NCBI GenBank assembly: GCA_012515985.1
Contig: JAAYXJ010000212.1
Coordinates: forward strand, 1-42,864
Reading direction: 5' to 3'
Length of the DNA stretch: 42,864 nucleotides
DNA from: Gammaproteobacteria bacterium
GTDB taxonomy: Bacteria; Pseudomonadota; Gammaproteobacteria; Xanthomonadales; Xanthomonadaceae
In this document: positions 1 to 9,201 of the stretch, piece after piece
How the letters are laid out: each line of letters starts with the position of its first letter
Numbering within the stretch: the first letter of the stretch is position 1
Made by a program: the position numbers and the translations under genes
The notes under the pieces: model-generated
Databases searched by the model: none
What the model saw: only the letters and a program-made list of their open reading frames with translations
What the model was told of the DNA's origin: nothing

Positions 1-969
1 CTGGCCGCGGCCGGCCTGGACACCCGCGCGCACGCCGGCCCCGAGGCCATCGCCGCGCTCGCGGCCGACGACTGCTGCGACACGGTGCTGGCCGCGATCG
101 TCGGTGCCGCCGGGCTGGATTCCACGCTTGCCGCCGCCCGGGCCGGCAAGCGCCTGCTGCTGGCCAACAAGGAATCGCTGGTCCTGGCCGGCGAACTGGT
201 GATGTCCGCCGCGCGCGAGGCCGGCGCCGCCGTGGTTCCGATCGACAGCGAGCACAGCGCGGTCTTCCAGTGCCTGCCCGGCGGCCGCATGGGCCCGGGC
301 GTGCGCCGGATCATCCTCACCGCCTCGGGCGGGCCGTTCCGTGGCCGGGCGCGCGCGGAGCTGGCCTCGGCGACACCGGAGCAGGCGGTGGCCCACCCCA
401 AGTGGTCGATGGGGCCGAAGATCTCGGTCGACTCCGCCACGCTCATGAACAAGGGCCTGGAGGTGATCGAGGCCCATCACCTGTTCGGCCTGCCTGCCGG
501 CCGGATCGACGTGCTGGTCCACCCGCAGAGCCTGGTGCACGCGCTGGTGGAGTTCCAGGACGGCTCCACCCTGGCCCAGATGGGCCTGCCGGACATGCGC
601 ACCGCGCTGGCGGTGGGCCTGGGCTGGCCGGAGCGGATCGATTCGGGCGTGTCCGGGCTGGACCTGCTGGAGCACGGTCGGCTGGAGTTCGAGCAGCCCG
701 ACCTGGAGACTTTCCCCTGCCTGGCGCTGGCGCGACAGGCGCTGGAAGCCGGCGGCACCGCGCCGGGCACGCTGAACGCGGCCAACGAAGTCGCGGTCGA
801 TGCGTTCCTGCAGCGCCGCATCGGTTTCCTGGACATCGCCGCGATCGTGGCCGATACCCTGGCCGCGTGTCCGGCCGCGGCGGCCGGATCGCTGGAAGCG
901 CTGCGCGAGGCCGATGCCCACGCGCGCAGGCTCGCGCGCGAGGCCCTGCCCCGGTACGCTGCACGCTGA
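1..969 (+). CDS. dxr: 1-deoxy-D-xylulose 5-phosphate reductoisomerase, 5'-truncated by window edge
   Basis: Open frame 1 from base 1; motifs [69 protein letters not shown]. Confidence 0.97.
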   Translation: MAAAGLDTRAHAGPEAIAALAADDCCDTVLAAIVGAAGLDSTLAAARAGKRLLLANKESLVLAGELVMSAAREAGAAVVPIDSEHSAVFQCLPGGRMGPGVRRIILTASGGPFRGRARAELASATPEQAVAHPKWSMGPKISVDSATLMNKGLEVIEAHHLFGLPAGRIDVLVHPQSLVHALVEFQDGSTLAQMGLPDMRTALAVGLGWPERIDSGVSGLDLLEHGRLEFEQPDLETFPCLALARQALEAGGTAPGTLNAANEVAVDAFLQRRIGFLDIAAIVADTLAACPAAAAGSLEALREADAHARRLAREALPRYAAR

Positions 970-1012
970 TGTCCGCTCCACTGCCCCTCCCCCGCGCCCC
1001 CGTGGTTTCGCG

Positions 1013-2374
1013 ATGACAGGCTTCCTCGGTTCGGTCTGGTGGCTGATCGTCAGCCTGGGCGTGCTCGTGACCTTCCACGAGTTCGGCCATTACTGGGTGG
1101 CCCGGCGCAACGGGGTCAAGGTGCTGCGCTTCTCCATCGGCTTCGGCAAGCCGCTGTGGACGCGCCGCGGCCGCGACGGCACCGAGTGGGTGATCGCGGC
1201 GATCCCGCTGGGCGGCTACGTGAAGATGCTCGACGAGCGCGAAGCCCCGGTGGTGGAAGAACAGGCCGGCCAGGCCTTCAACCGCAAGACGGTGTGGCAG
1301 CGGATCGCGATCGTGGTCGCGGGCCCGCTGGCCAACCTGGTCCTGTGCGTGATGCTGCTGTGGGCCATGTTCGTCATCGGCCGGCCCGACTATGCGCCCG
1401 TGGTGGGCCTGGCCGAAGCCGTGGCCGCCGAGGCCGGGCTGCAGCGCGGCGACACCATCAATGCAGTGGGTGAGCGCCGGACACCCACCTGGAACGAGGT
1501 GCAGATGGCGCTGCTGCCGGCCGCCCTGGACCGCAGCGATGTCCGCCTCGAGGTGACCGATGCGCGCGGCGACCAGCGCACCCGCATGCTGCCGCTGTCC
1601 CGGTTGCCGGCGGACCTCGACGACCGCATGCTGCTGCCTTCCATCGGCCTGCTCCCGCGCCACTTCCTGGCGCCGCCGGTGGTGGGCGCGGTGCGCGAGG
1701 GCACGCCCGCCGACGGCGTGCTGGCCGCCGGGGACCGCGTCACCGCGGTGGACGGCCAGCCGGTGGAGAGCTTCGAGCAGATCGGGCCCCTGGTGCAGGC
1801 GCTCGGCGAATCCGGCGGCATGGGCATGATCGAGGTCGAGCGCGACGGCGAGCGGCTGGCGCTTGAAATCCGCCCCGAGCGGGTGGAGGACCCGGCCCGC
1901 GGAGAATTCTGGATGCTGGGCATCGAGTCCGACCGCAGCCAGGCACCGCCGCGCGACGCCCTCCAGCGCTACGGGCCGGTGGCCGCCGTGCCGGCCGCGC
2001 TGCGCGAGACCGCGCATCTCACCGGCCAGCTGTTCGGAATGATCGGCCGCGCCTTCAGCGGCAAGGTGGCCTTGGAGAACACGGTGGCCGGGCCCATCAC
2101 CATCGCACGGGCCACGAATGCCTATGCCAGCCAGGGCCCGGCGTGGTACCTCACCATCCTCGCCCTGCTGTCGCTGAGCCTGGCGATCCTCAACCTGCTC
2201 CCCATCCCGCTCTTGGATGGCGGACACCTCCTGTATTACCTTATCGAGTTGGTCAAAGGCAGCCCGTTAAGCGATCGTGCCATGGCCGCCGGGCAGTATG
2301 TCGGCCTGGCCCTGCTCGCCGGCCTCATGGGGCTGGCGTTCTACAACGACATCCTGCAACTGATCCAACGCTAA
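1013..2374 (+). CDS. rseP: RIP metalloprotease RseP (site-2 protease, PDZ domains)
   Basis: HEFGH zinc motif near N-terminus, PDZ segments, C-terminal NLLPIPLLDGGHL; start MTGFLGSVWW. Confidence 0.95.
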   Translation: MTGFLGSVWWLIVSLGVLVTFHEFGHYWVARRNGVKVLRFSIGFGKPLWTRRGRDGTEWVIAAIPLGGYVKMLDEREAPVVEEQAGQAFNRKTVWQRIAIVVAGPLANLVLCVMLLWAMFVIGRPDYAPVVGLAEAVAAEAGLQRGDTINAVGERRTPTWNEVQMALLPAALDRSDVRLEVTDARGDQRTRMLPLSRLPADLDDRMLLPSIGLLPRHFLAPPVVGAVREGTPADGVLAAGDRVTAVDGQPVESFEQIGPLVQALGESGGMGMIEVERDGERLALEIRPERVEDPARGEFWMLGIESDRSQAPPRDALQRYGPVAAVPAALRETAHLTGQLFGMIGRAFSGKVALENTVAGPITIARATNAYASQGPAWYLTILALLSLSLAILNLLPIPLLDGGHLLYYLIELVKGSPLSDRAMAAGQYVGLALLAGLMGLAFYNDILQLIQR

Positions 2375-2443
2375 CCACCCACGCCACCGCCGCCGCTGCG
2401 CGCCAGCGCCGGCGCGCCGGCGGAACCGAGACGGACGCAATAG

Positions 2444-4966
2444 ATGACGCGATATCCCAGCCGCCACCTGCTCGCCCTTGCCCTTGCGGCGGCGCTCGTC
2501 TCCCCGGCCGTGGCCCAGGACGCCCAGGAGATGCCCGCTGCGGCGGCTCCCCAGGCCCCTGCCAGCAGCGCCTTCACCGTCAGCGACATCCGCGTCGACG
2601 GCCTGCAGCGCATCGGTGCCGGCACCGTGTTCACCTACCTGCCGATCGAGCGCGGCGACCGGGTCGACCAGACCCGCGTGGGCGAGGCGATCCGCGCCCT
2701 CTACCGCACCGGCTTCTTCGAGGACGTGGCGATCGGCCGCCAGGGCGACATCCTGGTGGTGAGCGTCACCGAGCGCCCGGCGATCAACACCCTGACCCTC
2801 ACCGGCAACAAGGACATCAAGACCGAGGACCTGATGCAGGGCCTGCGCGAGATCGGCCTGGCCGAAGGCGACACCTTCGACCGCCTGGCGCTTGACCGCG
2901 TCACCCAGGAGCTGACCCGCCAGTACAACAACCGCGGCAAGTACAACGTCCAGATCACGCCCACGGTCTCCAACCTGGACCGCAACCGGGTCAACGTCAC
3001 CATCACCATCGACGAGGGCTCGGCGGCGAAGATCCGCCACATCAACATCGTCGGCAACGAGCTTTACGACGAGGACCAGCTGCGCGAGAACTGGGAGTCG
3101 GACACCACCAACTGGCTGAGCTGGTACCGCCGCGACGACCAGTACTCGCGCGAGAAGCTGGACGGCGACCGGGAGAAGCTGCACAACTTCTACCTCGACC
3201 GCGGGCACCTGGATTTCAGCGAGGACAGCATCCAGGTCGCGATCAGCCCGGACCGCCAGGACATGTACATCACCGCCGGCATTTCCGAGGGCGAGGTGTA
3301 CACCCTGTCGGGCGTCGAGATCACCGGCGACACCGTGCTGCCGGTGGAAGAGATCGAGCAGCGGCTGTTCATCCGCGAAGGCCAGACCTTCTCGCGCGCA
3401 CTGCTTGAGCTGAGCACCGACGCCATCATCGCCACGCTCAGCAACATCGGCTACGCCTTCGCCCAGGTGAACCCGGTGCCGGAGGTCAACCGCGAGGACC
3501 GCACGGTCAAGATCAACATGCAGGTGGTGCCCGGGCCGCGCGTGAACGTGCGCCGCATCGTCTTCCGTGGCAACACCCGCACCGCCGACGAGGTGCTGCG
3601 CCGCGAGATGCGCCAGTTCGAGGGCTCCTGGTACTCGCAGGCCGCCCTGGACCGCTCGCGGGTGCGCCTGCAGCGGCTGGGCTTCTTCGAGTCCGGCAGC
3701 GTGAGCGTGGAAACCGAGCCGGTGCCGGGCACGCCCGACCAGGTCGACGTGATCGTCAACGTCGCCGAGACGGCGTCCGGCAGCTTCGTGTTCGGCCTGG
3801 GCTATTCGCAGCTGGCCGGCGTGACCACCTCGATCCAGCTGTCGCAGAACAACTTCCTGGGCCGCGGTAACCGGGTTTCGATCGAGGCCAGCCGCAACCT
3901 GTACCTGCAGCGCTACGCGTTCTCCTACGTCAACCCCTATTTCACCGATGAGGGGCTGTCGATGGGCTACAACCTGTGGTGGCGCGAATTCGACAACTCC
4001 GAGTTCAACACCGCCCAGTACTCGTCCACCAGCGCCGCCGGGCAGTTCTTCTTCGGCGTCCCGATCACCGAGCACGACAGCTTCTCGGTGCTGTTCGGGC
4101 TGGACCGCAACGAGATCCACGCCTGGCGCGGCGCCACCCCGGATTCCATCGTCGATTACATCGACGCGTTCGGCTCGCGCACCTTCCACGCCTGGCGCAC
4201 GGAGCTGGGCTGGGCGCGCGATACCCGCAACGATTACCTGCAGCCCACGCGCGGCACCTTCCAGCGCATTGCGGCCGAGGTCACCATGCCCGGCTCCACC
4301 GCCGAGTACTACAAGCTCAACTACGAGTTCTCCAAGTACTGGCCGCTGCACCGCACGCTGGTGCTGAACACGCGCGCAGAGGTCGGCTACGGCGACAGCT
4401 ACGGCAGCGACGTGGTGCGCGACGTGTGCTACATCCCGCCGCCGCCGCCGACCGACGACAACCCGTTCCCGCTGCCGCCGCCGCCCACGGACCCGTGCAC
4501 GCCCGACGCCGCTGACTACGTGCGGACCCTGCGCGCCAGCGGGCTGCCGTTCTACGAGAACTTCTACGCCGGCGGCCCGCGCTCGGTGCGTGGCTTCCGC
4601 GACAACACCCTGGGCCCCCGGGAAGCCGTGGGGGGCAGCAACTACCTGCAGCCGCTGGGTGGCTCGCTCAAGACCGTGGGCTCGCTGGAGATGTATTTCC
4701 CGACCCTGCTGGACTCGCCGGCGGCGCGCGTCTCGGCGTTCGTCGATTTCGGCACCGTGTTCGCCGACGCCGACGCCTTCGACACCAAGGATTTCCGCGC
4801 CTCGGCCGGCATCGCGCTGATGTGGCGCGCACCGGTGGGCCCGATCTCGATCAGCTATGCGTACCCCATCCGCAAGAAGGATGACGTGTTCGGCGGTTCC
4901 GGCGACCTGATCCGCCGCGGCGACGAGGTCGAGCGGCTGCAGTTCACTTTCGGCGGCGCGTTCTGA
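2444..4966 (+). CDS. bamA: Outer membrane protein assembly factor BamA
   Basis: POTRA repeats, beta-barrel, FYENFYAGGPRSVRGFRDNTLGP (VRGF loop), C-terminal aromatic F. Confidence 0.96.
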   Translation: MTRYPSRHLLALALAAALVSPAVAQDAQEMPAAAAPQAPASSAFTVSDIRVDGLQRIGAGTVFTYLPIERGDRVDQTRVGEAIRALYRTGFFEDVAIGRQGDILVVSVTERPAINTLTLTGNKDIKTEDLMQGLREIGLAEGDTFDRLALDRVTQELTRQYNNRGKYNVQITPTVSNLDRNRVNVTITIDEGSAAKIRHINIVGNELYDEDQLRENWESDTTNWLSWYRRDDQYSREKLDGDREKLHNFYLDRGHLDFSEDSIQVAISPDRQDMYITAGISEGEVYTLSGVEITGDTVLPVEEIEQRLFIREGQTFSRALLELSTDAIIATLSNIGYAFAQVNPVPEVNREDRTVKINMQVVPGPRVNVRRIVFRGNTRTADEVLRREMRQFEGSWYSQAALDRSRVRLQRLGFFESGSVSVETEPVPGTPDQVDVIVNVAETASGSFVFGLGYSQLAGVTTSIQLSQNNFLGRGNRVSIEASRNLYLQRYAFSYVNPYFTDEGLSMGYNLWWREFDNSEFNTAQYSSTSAAGQFFFGVPITEHDSFSVLFGLDRNEIHAWRGATPDSIVDYIDAFGSRTFHAWRTELGWARDTRNDYLQPTRGTFQRIAAEVTMPGSTAEYYKLNYEFSKYWPLHRTLVLNTRAEVGYGDSYGSDVVRDVCYIPPPPPTDDNPFPLPPPPTDPCTPDAADYVRTLRASGLPFYENFYAGGPRSVRGFRDNTLGPREAVGGSNYLQPLGGSLKTVGSLEMYFPTLLDSPAARVSAFVDFGTVFADADAFDTKDFRASAGIALMWRAPVGPISISYAYPIRKKDDVFGGSGDLIRRGDEVERLQFTFGGAF

Positions 4967-4992
4967 CCGCGCGCCGCGTTCGGGGGTCAGGC

Positions 4993-6012
4993 ATGGGCAG
5001 AACCTACACCGCCGGCCAGATTGCGGACCGGCTTGGCCTGGAGCTGCGCGGCGACGGCGACGTGCGCCTGACCGGCGTGGCGAGCCTCGCCGCGGCCGGT
5101 CCGGGGCAGCTCAGCTTCCTCGCCAATCCGCGCTATCGCGGCGAGCTCGCCACCACCGGGGCCGGCGCGGTCATCGTCACCGGATCAGAGGCCGGCAACC
5201 GCGAGGGCACCGTCCTCATCGCCAGGGATCCGTACGTGGCGTACGCCAAGGCGGCGTCCCTGTTCGAGGTCCGCGAGGCGGCCGATCCCGGCATCCATCC
5301 CAGCGCGGTGGTTGATCCCTCCGCGCAGGTGGACCCGGGTGCCCACGTCGGCCCGCTCTCCACCATCGGCCCGCGCACGAAGGTGGCCCGGGGCGCCGTC
5401 ATCGGCCCCGGCTGCACCATCGGCGAAGACTGCGAAATCGGCGAAGGCACCGAACTGGTCGCCCGCGTCAGCCTGGTGCGCCGGGTGCGCATCGGCGCGC
5501 GGACGGTGGTGCACCCGGGCGCGGTGCTCGGTGCCGACGGCTTCGGGCTGGCGATGGAGGACGGCCAGTGGATCAAGGTGCCGCAGCTTGGCGGCGTGCG
5601 CATCGGCGATGACTGCGAGATCGGTGCCAACACCACCATCGATCGCGGCGCCATCGATGACACCGTGCTGGAAGACAACGTGCGCCTGGACAACCTGATC
5701 CAGATCGCCCACAACGTGCACGTCGGCGCCCACACCGCGATGGCCGGCTGCGTGGGCATCGCCGGCAGCACCCGGATCGGCCGCTATTGCATGCTTGCCG
5801 GGCAGGTGGGCGTGGCCGGTCACCTGGAGATCTGCGACCGCGTCACGGTGATGGCCAAGAGCATGGTCTCCCACTCGATCACCGAACCGGGCGAGTATGC
5901 TTCGGGCATACCGGCCACGCCGGCGCGCGACTGGCGACGCAACGCGGTCCGCATCCGCCAGCTGGACACGCTCGCGCGCCGCATCAGCGCATTGGAAAAG
6001 GAAGGGGAATGA
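4993..6012 (+). CDS. lpxD: UDP-3-O-(3-hydroxymyristoyl)glucosamine N-acyltransferase
   Basis: Left-handed beta-helix hexapeptide repeats, NTTIDRGAIDDT, IAHNVHVG; operon context. Confidence 0.95.
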   Translation: MGRTYTAGQIADRLGLELRGDGDVRLTGVASLAAAGPGQLSFLANPRYRGELATTGAGAVIVTGSEAGNREGTVLIARDPYVAYAKAASLFEVREAADPGIHPSAVVDPSAQVDPGAHVGPLSTIGPRTKVARGAVIGPGCTIGEDCEIGEGTELVARVSLVRRVRIGARTVVHPGAVLGADGFGLAMEDGQWIKVPQLGGVRIGDDCEIGANTTIDRGAIDDTVLEDNVRLDNLIQIAHNVHVGAHTAMAGCVGIAGSTRIGRYCMLAGQVGVAGHLEICDRVTVMAKSMVSHSITEPGEYASGIPATPARDWRRNAVRIRQLDTLARRISALEKEGE

Positions 6013-6473
6013 GCAAGACACCGCCATCGATGCCGATGGACATCACCGCGATCCGGGCCCTGTTGCCGCACCGCTATCCGTTCCTGCTGGTCGACCGGGT
6101 GGTCGAGGCGGAACTTGGCAAGCGCATCCGCTGCTACAAGGCGGTGAGCGGCAACGAGCAGTTCTTCCAGGGCCACTTTCCCGCGCAGCCGGTGATGCCC
6201 GGGGTGCTGGTGATCGAATCGCTGGCCCAGGCCGGGGGCCTCCTCAGCCACCTCAGCCGCGGCACCGGCGCTGACACCAGCGGCCGGGTGTCCTACCTGG
6301 TCAAGGTCGACAAGGCGCGGTTCTCCAGCATGGTGGTCCCGGGTGACCGGCTGGACCTGGACGTGGAGATCCGCCGCGAGATCCGCAACATGACCCTGTA
6401 TGCCGGCACCGCAAGCGTGGACGGCAGGGAGGTGGCCTGCGCGGAGATCCTGTGCGCGGAGGTGGTTGCCTGA
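6009..6473 (+). CDS. fabZ: 3-hydroxyacyl-[acyl-carrier-protein] dehydratase FabZ
   Basis: [37 protein letters not shown] overlaps lpxD stop. Confidence 0.95.
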   Translation: MSKTPPSMPMDITAIRALLPHRYPFLLVDRVVEAELGKRIRCYKAVSGNEQFFQGHFPAQPVMPGVLVIESLAQAGGLLSHLSRGTGADTSGRVSYLVKVDKARFSSMVVPGDRLDLDVEIRREIRNMTLYAGTASVDGREVACAEILCAEVVA

Positions 6474-6474
6474 C

Positions 6475-7263
6475 ATGGAAGCCGGCGGCCAGGTGCATCC
6501 GACCGCGGTGATCGATCCGTCGGCACGGCTGGGCAGCGGCGTCAGCGTCGGGGCGTTCACCATCATCGGCCCGGACGTGGAAATCGGCGACGGCACCCGC
6601 ATCGGGCCGCACTGCAGCATCCAGGGCCCCACCCGCATCGGTCGCGACAACGTCGTGCACGGCCACGCCGCGATCGGCGGGGACCCGCAGGACAAGAAGT
6701 ACGGCGGGGAGACGGTGCGCCTGGATATCGGCAATGGCAACGTCATCCGCGAATTCACCACGATCAACCGTGGCACCGGCGGAGGCGGCGGCCTGACCCG
6801 CATCGGCGACGACAACTGGCTGCTCGCCTATACCCACATCGCCCACGACTGCCTGGTGGGCAGCCACTGCATCTTTTCCAACAATGCCACCCTGGCCGGG
6901 CACGTGGAGATCGGCGACTACGTGATCCTCAGCGGGTTCGCCGGCATCCACCAGTTCTGCCGCATCGGCAAGCATGCCTTCATCGGCATGGGCGCGTTCG
7001 TCAACGGCGACGTGCCGCCGTTCCTCATGGTTGCCCAGGACGGCTACGGGCGCCCGCGCGGCATCAACAGCGAAGGGCTCAAGCGCCGCGGCTTCGATGC
7101 CGGGCGCACCGCCGCCATCAAGCGCGCCTACCGCGCCCTGTACATGTCCGGCGCGGAGCTGGCGCAGGCGCGCGAGCGCCTGGCCGAAATCGCCGGCGAA
7201 AGCGACGACGTGCGCGAAATGCTGGAGTTCATCGAATCCGGCCAGCGCGCCCTGCTGCGATGA
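6475..7263 (+). CDS. lpxA: UDP-N-acetylglucosamine acyltransferase LpxA
   Basis: Hexapeptide repeats, [45 protein letters not shown]. Confidence 0.96.
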   Translation: MEAGGQVHPTAVIDPSARLGSGVSVGAFTIIGPDVEIGDGTRIGPHCSIQGPTRIGRDNVVHGHAAIGGDPQDKKYGGETVRLDIGNGNVIREFTTINRGTGGGGGLTRIGDDNWLLAYTHIAHDCLVGSHCIFSNNATLAGHVEIGDYVILSGFAGIHQFCRIGKHAFIGMGAFVNGDVPPFLMVAQDGYGRPRGINSEGLKRRGFDAGRTAAIKRAYRALYMSGAELAQARERLAEIAGESDDVREMLEFIESGQRALLR

Positions 7264-8429
7264 CCCCCGCCCCGGACCGCCCACTGCGATTCGCGCTGGT
7301 GGCCGGCGAAGCGTCGGGCGACCAGCTGGGCGCGGGCCTGGTGGGCGAGCTTTCCCAGCGCTTTCCCGACGCCCTGTTCGCCGGCGTGGGCGGGGCGGCG
7401 ATGCGCTGCGCCGGCCTGGACGCCTGGCACGATGCCTCGGAGCTGGCGGTGATGGGGCTCAGCGAGGTGATCTCCCATCTACCGCGGCTGCTGGCATTGC
7501 GCTCGCGGCTGCGACGGCGCCTGCTGCAGTGGCAGCCGGACGCGTTCATCGGCATCGATGCACCCGACTTCAACCTCGGCCTGGAGCGGCAGCTCAAGCG
7601 CCGTGGTGTGCGCACGGTGCATTACGTCAGCCCTTCGGTATGGGCCTGGCGCAGCGGCCGCGCGCGCACCATCGGTCGCAGCGCCGACCGGGTCCTGTGC
7701 CTGTTCCCGATGGAACCGGATATCTACGCCGCCCACGGGGTGGATGCGCGCTTCGTTGGCCACCCGATGGCCGACCAGATGCCGCTCAACCCCGACCAGC
7801 GGGCCGCGCGGATGCGTCTGGAACTGCCGCGCGATGGCACCGTGCTGGCGGTGCTTCCGGGTTCGCGCTTGGCCGAGATCGGCCGCCTGGGGGAGCCGTT
7901 CCTGCAGGCCGCCCGCCAGGTGGCCACCCAGGTGCCAGGGCTGCGCATCGTGGTGCCGGCCGCCAATCCCGGATGCCGTGAGGCGATCGATGCGCTGGTG
8001 GCCTCGTCGGGCTTCCCGCCCGGCGCGGTCACGGTCATCGATGGCCAGGCGCGCGAGGCCATGGTGGCCTCCGATGTGGTCCTGCTGGCCTCCGGGACGG
8101 CCACCCTGGAAGCGCTGCTGGCCAAGCGGCCGATGGTGGTGGGCTACAAGGTTGCCCGCGGCACGGAGGTGCTGGTGCGCGCCGCCGGCCTGCTGCGCAC
8201 GGATCGCTATTCGCTGCCCAACGTGCTCGCCGGCGAACGCGTGGTGCCCGAACTGATCCAGGAGGACTGCACCCCCGACCGGCTCGCCGACGCGGTGCTG
8301 GCCTGGCTGCGCGATCCGGAGGCGATGGCCGCGCTGGAGCCGCGCTTCCGCGACATCCACATGGACCTGCGCCGCGACGCGTCCGCGCGTGCCGCCGACG
8401 TGGTCGAAGCGCTGGTGGCGCGGCAATGA
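7260..8429 (+). CDS. lpxB: Lipid-A-disaccharide synthase
   Basis: [44 protein letters not shown] overlap with lpxA. Confidence 0.96.
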   Translation: MTPAPDRPLRFALVAGEASGDQLGAGLVGELSQRFPDALFAGVGGAAMRCAGLDAWHDASELAVMGLSEVISHLPRLLALRSRLRRRLLQWQPDAFIGIDAPDFNLGLERQLKRRGVRTVHYVSPSVWAWRSGRARTIGRSADRVLCLFPMEPDIYAAHGVDARFVGHPMADQMPLNPDQRAARMRLELPRDGTVLAVLPGSRLAEIGRLGEPFLQAARQVATQVPGLRIVVPAANPGCREAIDALVASSGFPPGAVTVIDGQAREAMVASDVVLLASGTATLEALLAKRPMVVGYKVARGTEVLVRAAGLLRTDRYSLPNVLAGERVVPELIQEDCTPDRLADAVLAWLRDPEAMAALEPRFRDIHMDLRRDASARAADVVEALVARQ

Positions 8430-9001
8430 CGCTGCTGGTGGCCGGCGTGGACGAAGCCGGGCGCGGGCCGCTGGCCGGCCCGGTGGCGGTGGCAGCGGTG
8501 ATCCTGCGCCCGGACCACGGCCTTGACGGCCTTGACGACTCCAAGCGCCTGACCGAAGCAAGGCGCGAGGCGCTGTACCCCCGGATCCTGTCTGCCGCGC
8601 TCGCGTGGCGGGTCGAATTCGTCGACTGCGCCGAGATCGACCGGCTCAACATCCTCCAGGCCACCCTCACCGGCATGTGCCGGGCCCTGCGCGCGCTCGA
8701 CCCAGCGGCGCAGATGGCACGCATCGACGGCAACCAGATGCCCCGCGACCTGCCCTGCCCCGCCGAGACCGTGGTCGGGGGCGACGGCCTGGAGCCGGCC
8801 ATCATGGCCGCTTCAATCCTGGCCAAGGTCTCGCGCGATCGCCACATGCGCGAGCTGCACCTGAAGTATCCGCAGTACGGTTTCGACAGGCACAAGGGCT
8901 ACGCCAGCCGCGAGCATCTCGCGGCCCTCGAGGAACACGGCCCCTGCCCGGTACACCGGCGCAGCTTCATGCCGGTGCAGATGTCGCTCGCGCTGGCCTA
9001 G
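8426..9001 (+). CDS. rnhB: Ribonuclease HII
   Basis: [51 protein letters not shown] overlap with lpxB. Confidence 0.96.
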   Translation: MTLLVAGVDEAGRGPLAGPVAVAAVILRPDHGLDGLDDSKRLTEARREALYPRILSAALAWRVEFVDCAEIDRLNILQATLTGMCRALRALDPAAQMARIDGNQMPRDLPCPAETVVGGDGLEPAIMAASILAKVSRDRHMRELHLKYPQYGFDRHKGYASREHLAALEEHGPCPVHRRSFMPVQMSLALA

Positions 9002-9201
9002 GACTGGTCCTGGTTCGGCCTTGGCCGGGAGGGACCCACGACCACCGGCATCTGGCTCTCGCCCCCTCCCGGTTCAGGGGCCGGCGGCGTGCCCCCTTCG
9101 TCGGCCGGGGCACCCCCGCCCTTGACGTGCCGGGAGAAGTCCACGTTTCCGACGTGCCGCGGATCATGGGTGCGGCTGCCCGGTCTGTTTTTCCTGCTCA
9201 T
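8998..9201 (-). CDS. Candidate small uncharacterised protein (about 67 aa)
   Basis: [33 protein letters not shown]...; fills the gap between rnhB and the TPR regulator, 4-bp convergent overlap with rnhB; no family recognised. Confidence 0.35.
   Translation of the reverse strand: MSRKNRPGSRTHDPRHVGNVDFSRHVKGGGAPADEGGTPPAPEPGGGESQMPVVVGPSRPRPNQDQS

Noticed and set aside
443-2227. 594-aa minus-strand ORF
   Set aside because: Antisense shadow of dxr/rseP; low-complexity Arg/Pro/His/Gly composition typical of GC-rich noncoding frames; no domain seen.
2267-4351. 694-aa minus-strand ORF opposite bamA
   Set aside because: Antisense to clearly coding bamA; composition biased, no recognisable family.
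4437-4496. CRISPR-like or microsatellite repeat (CCGCCGCCG)
   Set aside because: Simple proline-codon run inside bamA; no spacer/repeat structure. No CRISPR array seen in the window.
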